In this document: positions 1 through 6,263 of the stretch, piece after piece
Layout: every line of letters begins with the position of its first letter
How positions within the stretch are numbered: position 1 is the first letter of the stretch
NCBI GenBank assembly: GCA_964649895.1
Contig: CAZYRX010000069.1
Location: 1 to 8,997 of the forward strand
DNA: 8,997 nucleotides
From: Halanaerobium sp964649895
Lineage (GTDB): Bacteria > Bacillota > Halanaerobiia > Halanaerobiales > Halanaerobiaceae
Reading direction: 5' to 3'
Program-made: the position numbers and the translations under genes
Notes under the pieces: generated by a model
Databases searched by the model: none
Told to the model about the DNA's origin: nothing
The model's input: the letters and a program-made list of their open reading frames with translations, nothing else

Positions 1-708
1 AACATGAATGCTATCATGGGTTATGCAAAACCTGGTGAGATGGATTTTGATTTAATGCATTTTAACCTGCATAAAACATTTTCTACACCTCATGGTGGTG
101 GAGGACCTGGTTCTGGACCGGTTGGAGTAAAAGATTTTTTAGCTCCTTATTTACCAAAGCCTGTTTTGAAAAAAGAAGCAAATAGATATTTTTGGGATTA
201 TAAAAGAGATAAATCAATCGGAAAAGTCCATAGTTTTTATGGTAATTATGGTGTTATGCTGAGAGCATGGGCATATATTAAAACTGTAGGTGGTAAGGGA
301 CTTAAGAAGACTACTGAGAATGCAGTTTTAAATGCAAATTATTTAAAAGCTAGATTAAAAGAGCAATATAAACTTCCCTATGCTGAGGAAAGCCTGCATG
401 AATTTGTTCTTTCTGGTAGTAAACAGAAGGAAGAAGGGGCTTCAACACTGCATATTGCAAAAAGACTTCTAGATTATGATCAATATGCACCAACAATATA
501 TTTTCCTCTTGTAGTAAAAGAAGCAATAATGATAGAGCCTACTGAAACAGAAAATATTGATACCTTAGACCGTTTTGTGGAAACAATGCTCACTATTTCC
601 CGGGAAATAAAAGAAAATCCTGAATTAGTTATAAATGCTCCGCATTCTACTTCTGTCAGAAGGCTTGACGAAACAAAGGCAGCAAGAAATCCTGATTTAC
701 ATTGGTGA
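1..708 (+). CDS. gcvPB: Glycine dehydrogenase (decarboxylating) subunit 2, 5'-truncated by window edge
   Basis: This is the C-terminal half of the PLP-dependent P-protein of the glycine cleavage system, in the two-gene form where GcvPA and GcvPB together decarboxylate glycine and pass the aminomethyl group to lipoyl-GcvH in the cytoplasm. The reading frame is open from base 1, and the first codon (Asn) already fits the family, so the start lies outside the window. The PLP-lysine motif NLHKTF is at 64-81, with the lysine codon at 73-75. The glycine-rich PHGGGGPGSGPVG stretch follows directly. Further family landmarks are LHEFVLS, AKRLLDY, the YFPL ... MIEPTETE segment and the closing APHST.VRRLDE...ARNPDLHW. 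The C-terminus looks complete. Tandem terminator hairpins follow the stop, so this ends its operon; gcvPA, gcvH and gcvT probably lie upstream. Seen: motifs. Known: reaction. Inferred: operon. Confidence 0.97.
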   Translation, partial: NMNAIMGYAKPGEMDFDLMHFNLHKTFSTPHGGGGPGSGPVGVKDFLAPYLPKPVLKKEANRYFWDYKRDKSIGKVHSFYGNYGVMLRAWAYIKTVGGKGLKKTTENAVLNANYLKARLKEQYKLPYAEESLHEFVLSGSKQKEEGASTLHIAKRLLDYDQYAPTIYFPLVVKEAIMIEPTETENIDTLDRFVETMLTISREIKENPELVINAPHSTSVRRLDETKAARNPDLHW

Positions 709-710
709 TA

Positions 711-741
711 ATTTTAGTTTTCTCATTCTAAAATATTTTTT
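711..741 (+). terminator. AT-rich terminator-like hairpin after gcvPB
   Basis: A perfect 7-bp inverted repeat, ATTTTAG (711-717) and CTAAAAT (728-734), has a 10-nt loop and is followed by six Ts (736-741). Only one pair is G-C, so the stem is weak alone. It probably acts with the much stronger palindrome immediately downstream. Confidence 0.45.
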
Positions 742-748
742 CAGAAAA

Positions 749-777
749 GCAAATGGCCCTGCAGGGCCATTTTTGCA
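749..777 (+). terminator. Rho-independent terminator of the gcv transcript
   Basis: Positions 751-772 form a perfect 22-nt palindrome with arms AAATGGCCCTG and CAGGGCCATTT. It makes a GC-rich stem with a small loop, followed by a short T-run (770-774). The symmetry could let it work in both directions. The only genes nearby read rightward, so its clear role is to end the gcvPB transcript. Confidence 0.85.
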
Positions 778-802
778 GTTTTATGTATGCATGTGATATA
801 AT
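773..802 (+). promoter_or_regulatory. Sigma-A type promoter with extended -10 for the TPR gene
   Basis: A consensus TATAAT lies at 797-802, preceded by TGA at 794-796, which gives an extended -10. A TTGCAG -35-like hexamer sits at 773-778 with 18-bp spacing. The -35 begins inside the T-run of the upstream terminator, so the two transcription units abut. The start point would be near 808-810, about 28 nt before the ATG. Confidence 0.7.
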
Positions 803-836
803 ATCTAATTGAAGTTAATAAAAAGTAGGTGAAAAA

Positions 837-1388
837 ATGAGAGAATCAGAATACTTGAGCCAGCTCGAAGAAGATAACGAAAAAAAATACAGCAAAATCG
901 TGGATTTAATTGAAACTGGTGAGTTTGAAGAAGCTGAAAAAAAGTTGGATGAATTTTTGGAGGATAATTCTAATTTTGTTCCTGCTTTAAATAAGTTAGC
1001 TGTAATTAATCTCTATCAAAAAAATTATAATAAAGCTAAACAAATACTTAGAGATATTCTGGAACTAGATAGAGAATTTGCCCCTGCTATTACAAATTTG
1101 GGGAGTCTTGCTAAAGAAAAAGAAGAATTAGAGAGGGCAAAAAAATTATATAAAAAGGCTATAGCAATTGATGAAGATTATGGCCCGGCTTATAATAATC
1201 TTGGAGTTATTTATAGAGAAGAAGGTAATTACTCAGAATCAGTAAAATATCTAAAAAAAGCACGCAAAAAGGGAAGCATGACTTATAATGTTAATGTAAA
1301 TAAAGCTTTTTATAAAGATCCTGGTTGTCTATTTGTATTATTTTTAGCTGCAGCTCTAATATTTGTTTTGTTTTTAATTATCAATTGA
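837..1388 (+). CDS. TPR-repeat protein with C-terminal membrane anchor
   Basis: This is a 183-residue protein of unknown specific function. Residues about 49-146 contain three tandem tetratricopeptide repeats (about 49-82, 83-116 and 117-146), with the usual Ala/Gly/Leu/Tyr pattern, for example PAITNLGSLAKEKEELERAK and PAYNNLGVIYREEGNY. A degenerate fourth helical pair lies at about 15-46. Residues about 164-183 are one strongly hydrophobic helix that runs to within a residue of the stop. There is no N-terminal signal, so it looks like a tail-anchored protein with its acidic TPR domain in the cytoplasm. TPR folds bind other proteins, so a scaffold or assembly role at the membrane is plausible but inferred. 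AGGTGA at 827-832 supports the ATG at 837. It appears monocistronic: terminators lie upstream and 68 nt separate it from the next gene. No partner gene is adjacent. Confidence 0.85.
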   Translation: MRESEYLSQLEEDNEKKYSKIVDLIETGEFEEAEKKLDEFLEDNSNFVPALNKLAVINLYQKNYNKAKQILRDILELDREFAPAITNLGSLAKEKEELERAKKLYKKAIAIDEDYGPAYNNLGVIYREEGNYSESVKYLKKARKKGSMTYNVNVNKAFYKDPGCLFVLFLAAALIFVLFLIIN

Positions 1389-1393
1389 AATAT

Positions 1394-1421
1394 TTGATTA
1401 TATACTTTAAATTTTTTTAAT
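1394..1421 (+). promoter_or_regulatory. Weak promoter candidate for the DUF951 gene
   Basis: TTGATT (1394-1399) and TTTAAT (1416-1421), 16 bp apart, lie just before the DUF951 ribosome binding site. Both match the consensus only in part and the region is very AT-rich, so chance matches are likely. Confidence 0.3.
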
Positions 1422-1456
1422 GTTTCTTGAAAATATCATGACAGGAGGAAATAAAA

Positions 1457-1636
1457 GTGCCTGAAAAATATGAAGTGGGAGATAGAGTTAAATTTAAAAA
1501 AACACATCCCTGTGGTGGAGATACCTGGGAAATATTAAGAGTGGGTATGGATTTTAAAGTAAAATGTGAAACATGTGGCAGGGTAATTATGCTTCCTCGT
1601 AATAAATTCGAAAAAAGTGTAAAAAAGAAACTTTAA
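1457..1636 (+). CDS. DUF951 family small protein (YyzM-like)
   Basis: This 59-residue ORF starts at GTG 1457, with AGGAGGA at 1443-1449 and a 7-nt spacer. It matches the small Firmicute family DUF951: a basic N-terminal part (GDRVKFKKTHPCGG), then WEILRVGMDFKVKCETCGR, then VIMLPRNKFEK near the end. Three cysteines (residues 19, 37, 40), two of them in a CxxC pair, together with His17, could bind zinc or be redox-active; this is inferred from spacing. The biochemical function of the family is not known to me. The gene normally sits beside ychF, as B. subtilis yyzM beside yyaF, and it does here, with a 126-nt gap. That association suggests a link to translation or to YchF, without proof. Identification is firm; function is not. 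Confidence 0.88.
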   Translation: MPEKYEVGDRVKFKKTHPCGGDTWEILRVGMDFKVKCETCGRVIMLPRNKFEKSVKKKL

Positions 1637-1696
1637 CAGTAAATAAATTTTTTTATTTTAAATTATTTATAAAAAGATATCAATAATGTTTTAAGC

Positions 1697-1746
1697 TTAT
1701 AGATAATTTAGCTTTTATGAGTTATCATCTATAAATTATTTTTTGG
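1697..1746 (+). other. AT-rich inverted repeat with T-run upstream of ychF
   Basis: Perfect 8-bp arms TTATAGAT (1697-1704) and ATCTATAA (1727-1734) flank a 22-nt loop. A second nested pair, GATAA (1702-1706) and TTATC (1722-1726), competes with the inner part. A run of Ts follows at about 1739-1744, just before the ychF ribosome binding site. It may be a weak attenuator between DUF951 and ychF, an operator, or chance in AT-rich DNA. The rest of the 1637-1762 gap shows no gene. Confidence 0.3.
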
Positions 1747-1762
1747 GAAGGAAGATTGTTTA

Positions 1763-2854
1763 ATGAAAATAGGAATTGTTGGTTTGCCAAATGTAGGGAA
1801 ATCTACACTGTTTAATGCTTTAACAGAAGCAGGGGCTGATGCAGAAAATTATCCGTTTTGTACTATAGATCCTAATATAGGGGTAGTACCTGTACCAGAT
1901 AAAAGACTGGATTGGTTAGCAGAAAAATATCAACCAGAAAAGAAAACACCTACAGTGATTGAGTTTGTTGATATTGCTGGTCTTGTTGAAGGTGCCAGTA
2001 GAGGAGAAGGTTTAGGAAATAAATTTTTGGCTCATATTAGAGAAGTAGATGCCATTGCACAGGTTGTTCGATGTTTTGATGATGAAAATATCACTCACGT
2101 AGATGGTAAGATTTCTCCAGACAGAGATATTGATATTATTAATACAGAGTTAATGATGGCCGATTTAGCAGCGGTTGAAAAACGTCTAGAAAAAACAAAA
2201 AAACAGGCAAAAAGTGGAGATAAAATTTATCTTAAAGAAGAGGCAGTTCTAGAAAAATTAGTTGAAGCTTTAGAAGAAGGAAAAAACTTAAGGCAGCTGA
2301 AGCTTGATGAAACAGGCAGGCGAATTATTAAAGAACTGCAGCTATTAAGTGCAAAACCGATAATTTATCTAGCAAATGTAAATGAGGATGAAATCAACAC
2401 TGAAGATAACAAGCTAATAAAACAAGTCAAAGATCATGCTGCAAAAGATGATGCTAAAGTTGTAGAAATAAGTGCTAAGATTGAAGCAGATATTGCTGAG
2501 CTGGACGAAGAAGAAAAAGATCTATTTTTAGAAGAATTAGGTTTAAAAAGTTCCGGCTTAGATAGAGTTATCAAGGCAAGTTATGAACTTTTGAATTTAA
2601 TCACCTTTTTAACAGCAGGAGAACAGGAATGTAGAGCCTGGACGGTAAAAAAAGGTTCTACAGCTCCAGAAGCAGCAGGTAAAATTCATAGTGATATGCA
2701 GAAAGGTTTTATTAGAGCAGAAATAGTAAGTTTTGAAGATCTTAAAAGAGTAGGCTCTTTAGCCCAAGCAAGAGAAGAAGGTCTTTTAAGATTAGAGGGT
2801 AAAGATTACATTATAAAAGATGGAGATGTATGTCACTTTAGATTTAATGTATAA
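1763..2854 (+). CDS. ychF: Redox-regulated ATPase YchF (OLA1-like)
   Basis: This is a 363-residue, full-length member of the universally conserved YchF/OLA1 branch of the Obg superfamily. The P-loop GLPNVGKST is at residues 7-15, the switch I region NYPFCTIDPN at 29-38, the G3 motif DIAGLV at 70-75 followed by GASRGEGLGNKFL, and SAK (G5) at 237-239. The G4 position reads NVNE (205-208) in place of NKxD, the known reason this family prefers ATP to GTP. Leu74 sits where Ras-like proteins carry the catalytic glutamine, as in other HAS-type NTPases. Residues about 210-275 are charged, and a C-terminal TGS domain spans about 280-363. The family binds ribosomes and modulates translation and oxidative-stress responses. 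A purine-rich ribosome binding site at 1745-1754 supports ATG 1763. In most Firmicutes rpsF follows closely; here it is 5.4 kb away. Confidence 0.97.
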   Translation: MKIGIVGLPNVGKSTLFNALTEAGADAENYPFCTIDPNIGVVPVPDKRLDWLAEKYQPEKKTPTVIEFVDIAGLVEGASRGEGLGNKFLAHIREVDAIAQVVRCFDDENITHVDGKISPDRDIDIINTELMMADLAAVEKRLEKTKKQAKSGDKIYLKEEAVLEKLVEALEEGKNLRQLKLDETGRRIIKELQLLSAKPIIYLANVNEDEINTEDNKLIKQVKDHAAKDDAKVVEISAKIEADIAELDEEEKDLFLEELGLKSSGLDRVIKASYELLNLITFLTAGEQECRAWTVKKGSTAPEAAGKIHSDMQKGFIRAEIVSFEDLKRVGSLAQAREEGLLRLEGKDYIIKDGDVCHFRFNV

Positions 2855-2942
2855 TTTTTTAAAATGCTGTCAATAATTCAGCAGAATATCTAATAGATTA
2901 ATAGAAGAAGATTTTTACTGAACTTAAATATAATGAGAAAGC

Positions 2943-2950
2943 AAGGTGAT
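2943..2950 (+). promoter_or_regulatory. Ribosome binding site fixing the ZIP gene start
   Basis: AAGGTGAT stands 6 nt before ATG 2957. The in-frame ATG at 2933 has no ribosome binding site and overlaps a TATAAT-like hexamer (2929-2934), so the downstream ATG is preferred. Confidence 0.75.
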
Positions 2951-2956
2951 AATAAT

Positions 2957-3772
2957 ATGGTTTTTGAGATGTTTAAAAATTTATCTCCAGTTATGCAGGC
3001 ATTATTAGCAACATTATTCACCTGGTTTTTAACAGGGCTTGGAGCTGCAATAGTTTTCTTTTTTAAAGATGTAAATCGAAAAGTTTTGGACAGTATGCTT
3101 GGTTTTGCAGCTGGAGTAATGATTGCAGCAAGTTTCTGGTCACTTTTAGCACCTGCGATTGAAACATCGGAAAGTATGGGTATACCCGGATGGATTCCCG
3201 CAGTAATCGGGTTTTTAGCAGGTGGTTTTTTCTTGAGAGGTGTAGATCACATTCTGCCTCATATTCATCCAGCACTGGCTAACTCTGAGCCAGAAGGAAT
3301 TAAAACTAATTGGCAGAGAAGTGTTTTATTAGTATTAGCAGTCACTCTGCATAATGTTCCTGAAGGCTTAGCTGTAGGAATTGCCTTTGGTGCTGTTGCA
3401 TCTGGTATTCCATCAGCTTCACTTACTGGAGCAATAGCTTTAGCTTTAGGAATTGGAATTCAAAATTTTCCTGAAGGAGCTGCAGTTTCTATTCCATTAA
3501 AAAGAGAAGGGTTATCAAACTGGAAAAGTTTTATGTATGGGCAGTCATCAGGAATTGTTGAACCTGCAGCGGGTGTCTTAGGTGCATTGCTTGTTATGAC
3601 AATGCGGCCAATACTGCCATATGCACTTTCTTTTGCAGCTGGAGCAATGATCTTTGTGGTGGGAGAAGAATTGATTCCAGAAGCTAATTCAGAAGGAAAC
3701 AGTCATCTTGCAACAGGTGGATTAATGGCTGGTTTTGCAATAATGATGTTTTTAGATGTTGCTTTAGGATAA
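2957..3772 (+). CDS. ZIP family metal transporter (GufA-like)
   Basis: This is an inner-membrane divalent metal transporter of the ZIP family, 271 residues from ATG 2957. About eight hydrophobic segments are visible. The signature metal-site helices are present: HNVPEG at residues 132-137 (TM4) and QNFPEG at 169-174 (TM5). In characterised ZIPs the His, Asn and Glu residues of these helices form the binuclear transport site. The His-containing stretch HILPHIHP (98-105) begins the TM3-TM4 loop, and EELIPE (237-242) is in a late helix. The QNFPEGAAVS form resembles the GufA branch of prokaryotic ZIPs. The metal cannot be read from sequence; zinc, iron and manganese are all possible, and uptake is the family's usual direction. 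It stands alone between ychF and an AEC carrier, with gaps of 102 and 181 nt. I see no metal-regulator site. Confidence 0.92.
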   Translation: MVFEMFKNLSPVMQALLATLFTWFLTGLGAAIVFFFKDVNRKVLDSMLGFAAGVMIAASFWSLLAPAIETSESMGIPGWIPAVIGFLAGGFFLRGVDHILPHIHPALANSEPEGIKTNWQRSVLLVLAVTLHNVPEGLAVGIAFGAVASGIPSASLTGAIALALGIGIQNFPEGAAVSIPLKREGLSNWKSFMYGQSSGIVEPAAGVLGALLVMTMRPILPYALSFAAGAMIFVVGEELIPEANSEGNSHLATGGLMAGFAIMMFLDVALG

Positions 3773-3825
3773 TTTTACTTATACTTAATAATTTTAATCA
3801 TATAGAAAGAATATATTTATATTGT

Positions 3826-3890
3826 GATAGAAGTTACTATCTGTTTGCCAGGCATTTGGCTCTACCTCGAGTATGGTAAAATTTTCAGAT
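3826..3890 (+). ncRNA. Candidate structured leader RNA upstream of the AEC gene
   Basis: Several inverted repeats cluster within 65 nt of an otherwise AT-rich gap. They are GATAG/CTATC (3826-3830 with 3837-3841), GCCA/TGGC (3847-3850 with 3857-3860) and TACC/GGTA (3863-3866 with 3875-3878). ATCTG (3839-3843) can also pair with CAGAT (3886-3890) and close the last two hairpins into a three-way junction. That outer stem shares bases with the first hairpin, so the two states exclude each other, as in a switch. The stems are short (4-5 bp), I recognise no known riboswitch, and there is no terminator after it. It lies about 60 nt before the AEC start. Confidence 0.3.
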
Positions 3891-3940
3891 TAAATTTAAG
3901 CTGAGCAGTTTATTTAGACCATTAAAATAATCTATATGAC

Positions 3941-3947
3941 AAAGGAG
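3941..3947 (+). promoter_or_regulatory. Ribosome binding site fixing the AEC gene start
   Basis: AAAGGAG lies 6 nt before ATG 3954. The in-frame ATG at 3936 lies upstream of this site and has no ribosome binding site of its own, so 3954 is the likely start. Confidence 0.8.
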
Positions 3948-3953
3948 TTAGCT

Positions 3954-4880
3954 ATGGCAAAATTTTATCCTATATTAGACCAATTATTATTAATGGCGGT
4001 TTTGATAATACTTGGTATTTATTTAAACCGTTCCGGAAAAATAAATGAATCAGCAGAAAATAGTATAGCACAGCTGATGATTGATGTGGCTTTTCCAGCA
4101 CTGATATTTACAAATATAGTAATTGATTTTGATTTTAATATGCTTCGGGAATATATAATTATTCCAATAACCTCATTAATAATTTCTTTTATTTCACTAA
4201 TGACGATTTTTTTTATAATAAAAAAGCTTAATTTTTCAAAAAAAGAAGGACAAGAGCTGGCATTTGTTACTGCATTTAGCAATAATATTATTGTAGGATC
4301 TCCGATATGTATCGCTTTATTTGGTGCTCAAGGTTTAATTCTCGCAATTTTATATGATTTTGGTATGCAGATAACAGTTTGGACATTTGGAGTTGGAGTT
4401 TTGAAAGGTTTTGAGAGTGGAAGAGATAATAATTACTTGAAAAATATTCTATCCCCACCTATAATAGGTTTGATACTAGGAGTTTTAGTTATTATATTTG
4501 GTATTAATGTTCCGGATTCAATATTAAATATTACGGGCAGTATTTCAGATATTACTATTCCCTTGGCAATGATTTTTATTGGGCTTCAGCTTGCAAAAAG
4601 TGATTTCAAAAAAGTTTTCGCCCATAAAAAAATATATTTTGTTGCTGCTTTAAAACTTGTATTCTTCCCTCTGCTTGTATATTCAATTTTAAGTCTTTTT
4701 ACACTTTCGCCTATTTTAAAAGGTGTAATAACTCTTTTATCTGCAATGCCTGTCTTTGCAAGTTCAGCAGTAATTTTAGAGAAGTACGGATACAGCAGTC
4801 ATTTTGCTTCAATGGCAATTTTTGCAACCATTGTTTTTATGATTTTTACACTGCCAGTATTTATATATTTAGTAATTTAA
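3954..4880 (+). CDS. AEC family (auxin efflux carrier-like) transporter
   Basis: This is a 308-residue integral membrane protein with about ten hydrophobic segments in two similar halves, which is typical of bacterial AEC carriers (Mem_trans family). Family features are visible: YLNRSGKINE after the first helix, then SIAQLMIDVAFPALIF with its helix-breaking proline; NNIIVGSPICIALFG near residue 110; the start of the second half with SDITIPLAMIFIGLQLA; and a C-terminal AMPVFASSAVILEKYG segment followed by a last helix ending in LPVFIYLVI. Characterised bacterial members include malate and other organic-acid permeases, but the substrate varies and cannot be assigned here. It is separated from its neighbours by 181 and 207 nt, so it may be its own transcription unit. 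An organic-acid role would suit the TRAP system next door, but that is inference. Confidence 0.9.
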   Translation: MAKFYPILDQLLLMAVLIILGIYLNRSGKINESAENSIAQLMIDVAFPALIFTNIVIDFDFNMLREYIIIPITSLIISFISLMTIFFIIKKLNFSKKEGQELAFVTAFSNNIIVGSPICIALFGAQGLILAILYDFGMQITVWTFGVGVLKGFESGRDNNYLKNILSPPIIGLILGVLVIIFGINVPDSILNITGSISDITIPLAMIFIGLQLAKSDFKKVFAHKKIYFVAALKLVFFPLLVYSILSLFTLSPILKGVITLLSAMPVFASSAVILEKYGYSSHFASMAIFATIVFMIFTLPVFIYLVI

Positions 4881-4952
4881 TTTTAGGGAGCTTTACATTT
4901 CGATTTAGGTTATAATTAATATATTTTTTATATAATAGCTGATATTTTAAAT

Positions 4953-4999
4953 TTATAAGGATAGAAAGATTATAAGTGAACTAAATCATTATAAGGTGA
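4953..4999 (+). promoter_or_regulatory. Three direct repeats TTATAAG(G/T) in the dctP leader
   Basis: TTATAAGG (4953-4960), TTATAAGT (4970-4977) and TTATAAGG (4989-4996) recur at 17- and 19-bp steps. The last two extend to ATTATAAGTGA and ATTATAAGGTGA. Such spacing, near two helical turns, could suit a response regulator or other activator upstream of a transporter operon. AT-richness makes chance occurrence possible, and the third copy includes the ribosome binding site of a tiny ORF. Confidence 0.3.
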
Positions 5000-5014
5000 G
5001 CAGATAAATGATTT
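4983..5014 (+). repeat. 8-bp inverted repeat around a ribosome binding site in the dctP leader
   Basis: AAATCATT (4983-4990) and AATGATTT (5007-5014) are perfect 8-bp arms with a 16-nt spacer. As RNA, the stem would hold the ATG at 5008 and the loop would expose AAGGTGAG (4993-5000). As DNA, it could be an operator about 75-105 bp before dctP. Confidence 0.4.
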
Positions 5015-5046
5015 TATTTTCAATCTATACTGCAAATCTTAATTAA
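5008..5046 (+). CDS. Possible 12-residue leader peptide upstream of dctP
   Basis: ATG 5008 follows AAGGTGAG with a 7-nt spacer and encodes the 12-residue MILFSIYTANLN before TAA, ending 41 nt before dctP. The ribosome binding site is good and the start codon lies in the inverted repeat described above. There is no run of regulatory codons that would suggest classical attenuation. Nothing but the initiation signal supports translation. Confidence 0.25.
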   Translation: MILFSIYTANLN

Positions 5047-5087
5047 ATAAATTAACAAAGAATAATAAAACTAGAGGAGGAATTAAT

Positions 5088-6200
5088 TTGTTTAAAAAAG
5101 TAGTAATATTTACAATTTTAATTGCAGTGATGTGTACTCCATTAGCGTCAGCAGCCGAGTATAAAGATGAGTATACATTAAGTTATAATGTTGGACCTAA
5201 TTTTCCCTGGGGTATTGGTGCAAGATACTTTTCTGATCTTGTTAGAGAAAGAACAGATGATAGAATAAATATTAAAGCTTACGGAGGTTCCAGTTTGGCC
5301 GCCGGACAGCAGACATCCGTATTTATGATGGTGCGTAATGGTTCTATAGATATGGCTTTAGAGTCAACTATCAACTGGTCACCACAGATTAAAGAACTTA
5401 ACTTATTTACTCTACCTTTTTTCTTTAACAGTTATAAGGAAGTAGATGCAGTAGAAAATGGTGAAGCAGGTCAGTATATGCTTGACAAGATTGAAAGATT
5501 TGGTATAGTTCCAATTGGCTGGGGGGAAAATGGTTTTAGGCAAATAACTAATAATAAAAGGGCAATTCACTCTCCTGAAGATTTATCTGATTTAAAATAT
5601 AGAGTAGTAGGAAGCAAGATTTTTATTGAAATTTTTCAGGAGCTTGGTTCTAATCCTTTAACAATGAACTGGGGAGAAGCAACTACAGGTTTTCAGCAGG
5701 GAACAGTAGATGGGCAGGAAAACCCAGTTAACAGTGTTTTAATTCCTCTAAAAATTAGTGAATTCCACGAATATATGACAGTTTGGGATTATGTTATAGA
5801 TCCACTGCTTATTGGAATAAATGCAGATGTTTTTAACAGCTGGTCCAAAGAAGATCAGGAAATAGTCAAAACTGCAGCAAAAGAAGCACTTACTTTTGAG
5901 AAAATGCTGGTAAGATATGAGCTTGATGATGGTACTGCCAAAGAATATATAGATGAAATGATCACTTCTGGTCGAGGCCTTGGTTATGCTGAAGATTTTC
6001 TTGCTACCTGGGAACTGGAAGATGGAAGTAATCATCCATATAAATATTTAGAATCACAAGGTATGAAGATCAATATGCTTACATCTGAAGAAAAAGCAGA
6101 ATTTAAAGCGCAAACTCGCGGAGTATATAACAAGTGGAAAGATATAATTGGTCAGGATATAATTGATAAGGCAGAATCTGATATAGAAACAGTGGAATAA
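5088..6200 (+). CDS. dctP: TRAP transporter solute-binding protein, DctP family
   Basis: This is the extracytoplasmic binding subunit (370 residues) of a tripartite ATP-independent periplasmic transporter; it captures the ligand and delivers it to DctQM. It starts at TTG 5088, with AGGAGG at 5075-5080 and a 7-nt spacer. Residues 1-23 are a Sec signal peptide: KK, a hydrophobic core, then PLASAA with cleavage near 22-23. Cys16 is preceded by Met and does not form a lipobox. The DctP core is clear: GENGFRQITN (146-155), PEDLSDLKYRVVG (163-175) and the GTVDGQENP segment (205-213). Arg151, Arg172 and Asn212, minus 23 signal residues, match the ligand-binding Arg127, Arg147 and Asn187 of SiaP, so a carboxylate ligand is likely. 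Which acid is unknown. It heads dctPQM, and the hairpin after it should favour its expression over the membrane subunits. Confidence 0.95.
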   Translation: MFKKVVIFTILIAVMCTPLASAAEYKDEYTLSYNVGPNFPWGIGARYFSDLVRERTDDRINIKAYGGSSLAAGQQTSVFMMVRNGSIDMALESTINWSPQIKELNLFTLPFFFNSYKEVDAVENGEAGQYMLDKIERFGIVPIGWGENGFRQITNNKRAIHSPEDLSDLKYRVVGSKIFIEIFQELGSNPLTMNWGEATTGFQQGTVDGQENPVNSVLIPLKISEFHEYMTVWDYVIDPLLIGINADVFNSWSKEDQEIVKTAAKEALTFEKMLVRYELDDGTAKEYIDEMITSGRGLGYAEDFLATWELEDGSNHPYKYLESQGMKINMLTSEEKAEFKAQTRGVYNKWKDIIGQDIIDKAESDIETVE

Positions 6201-6210
6201 TTAATCAAGC

Positions 6211-6247
6211 TTGGAGGAGAGCTTATAACTCTCCTCTAATTATTTTT
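6211..6247 (+). terminator. Intercistronic hairpin with T-run between dctP and dctQ
   Basis: GAGGAGAG (6214-6221) pairs perfectly with CTCTCCTC (6229-6236) around a 7-nt loop. G6213-T6237, T6212-A6238 and T6211-A6239 extend it to 11 pairs. A T-rich tail with five Ts (6243-6247) follows. It has the form of an intrinsic terminator, yet it lies inside an evident operon, so partial read-through or 3' protection of the dctP message is the likely role. Confidence 0.75.
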
Positions 6248-6251
6248 AAGT

Positions 6252-6258
6252 GGGGTGA
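6252..6258 (+). promoter_or_regulatory. Ribosome binding site fixing the dctQ start
   Basis: GGGGTGA precedes ATG 6264 by 5 nt. An in-frame GTG at 6255 falls within this same sequence and has no site of its own, so ATG 6264 is preferred. Confidence 0.75.
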
Positions 6259-6263
6259 ATTTT

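Noticed and set aside
2865..2883. Possible terminator after ychF: TGCTG (2865-2869) with CAGCA (2879-2883).
   Set aside because: The stem is only 5 bp, the loop is 9 nt and no T-run follows.
2929..2934. TATAAT just before the ZIP gene as a -10 box.
   Set aside because: No -35-like hexamer at 16-18 bp and no extended -10; the region is AT-rich. Used only as a weak argument against the ATG at 2933.
4911..4936. TATAAT hexamers at 4911-4916 and 4931-4936 as dctP promoters.
   Set aside because: Neither has a -35 match at proper spacing (TTTACA at 4892-4897 is 13 bp from the first), so I do not call them.
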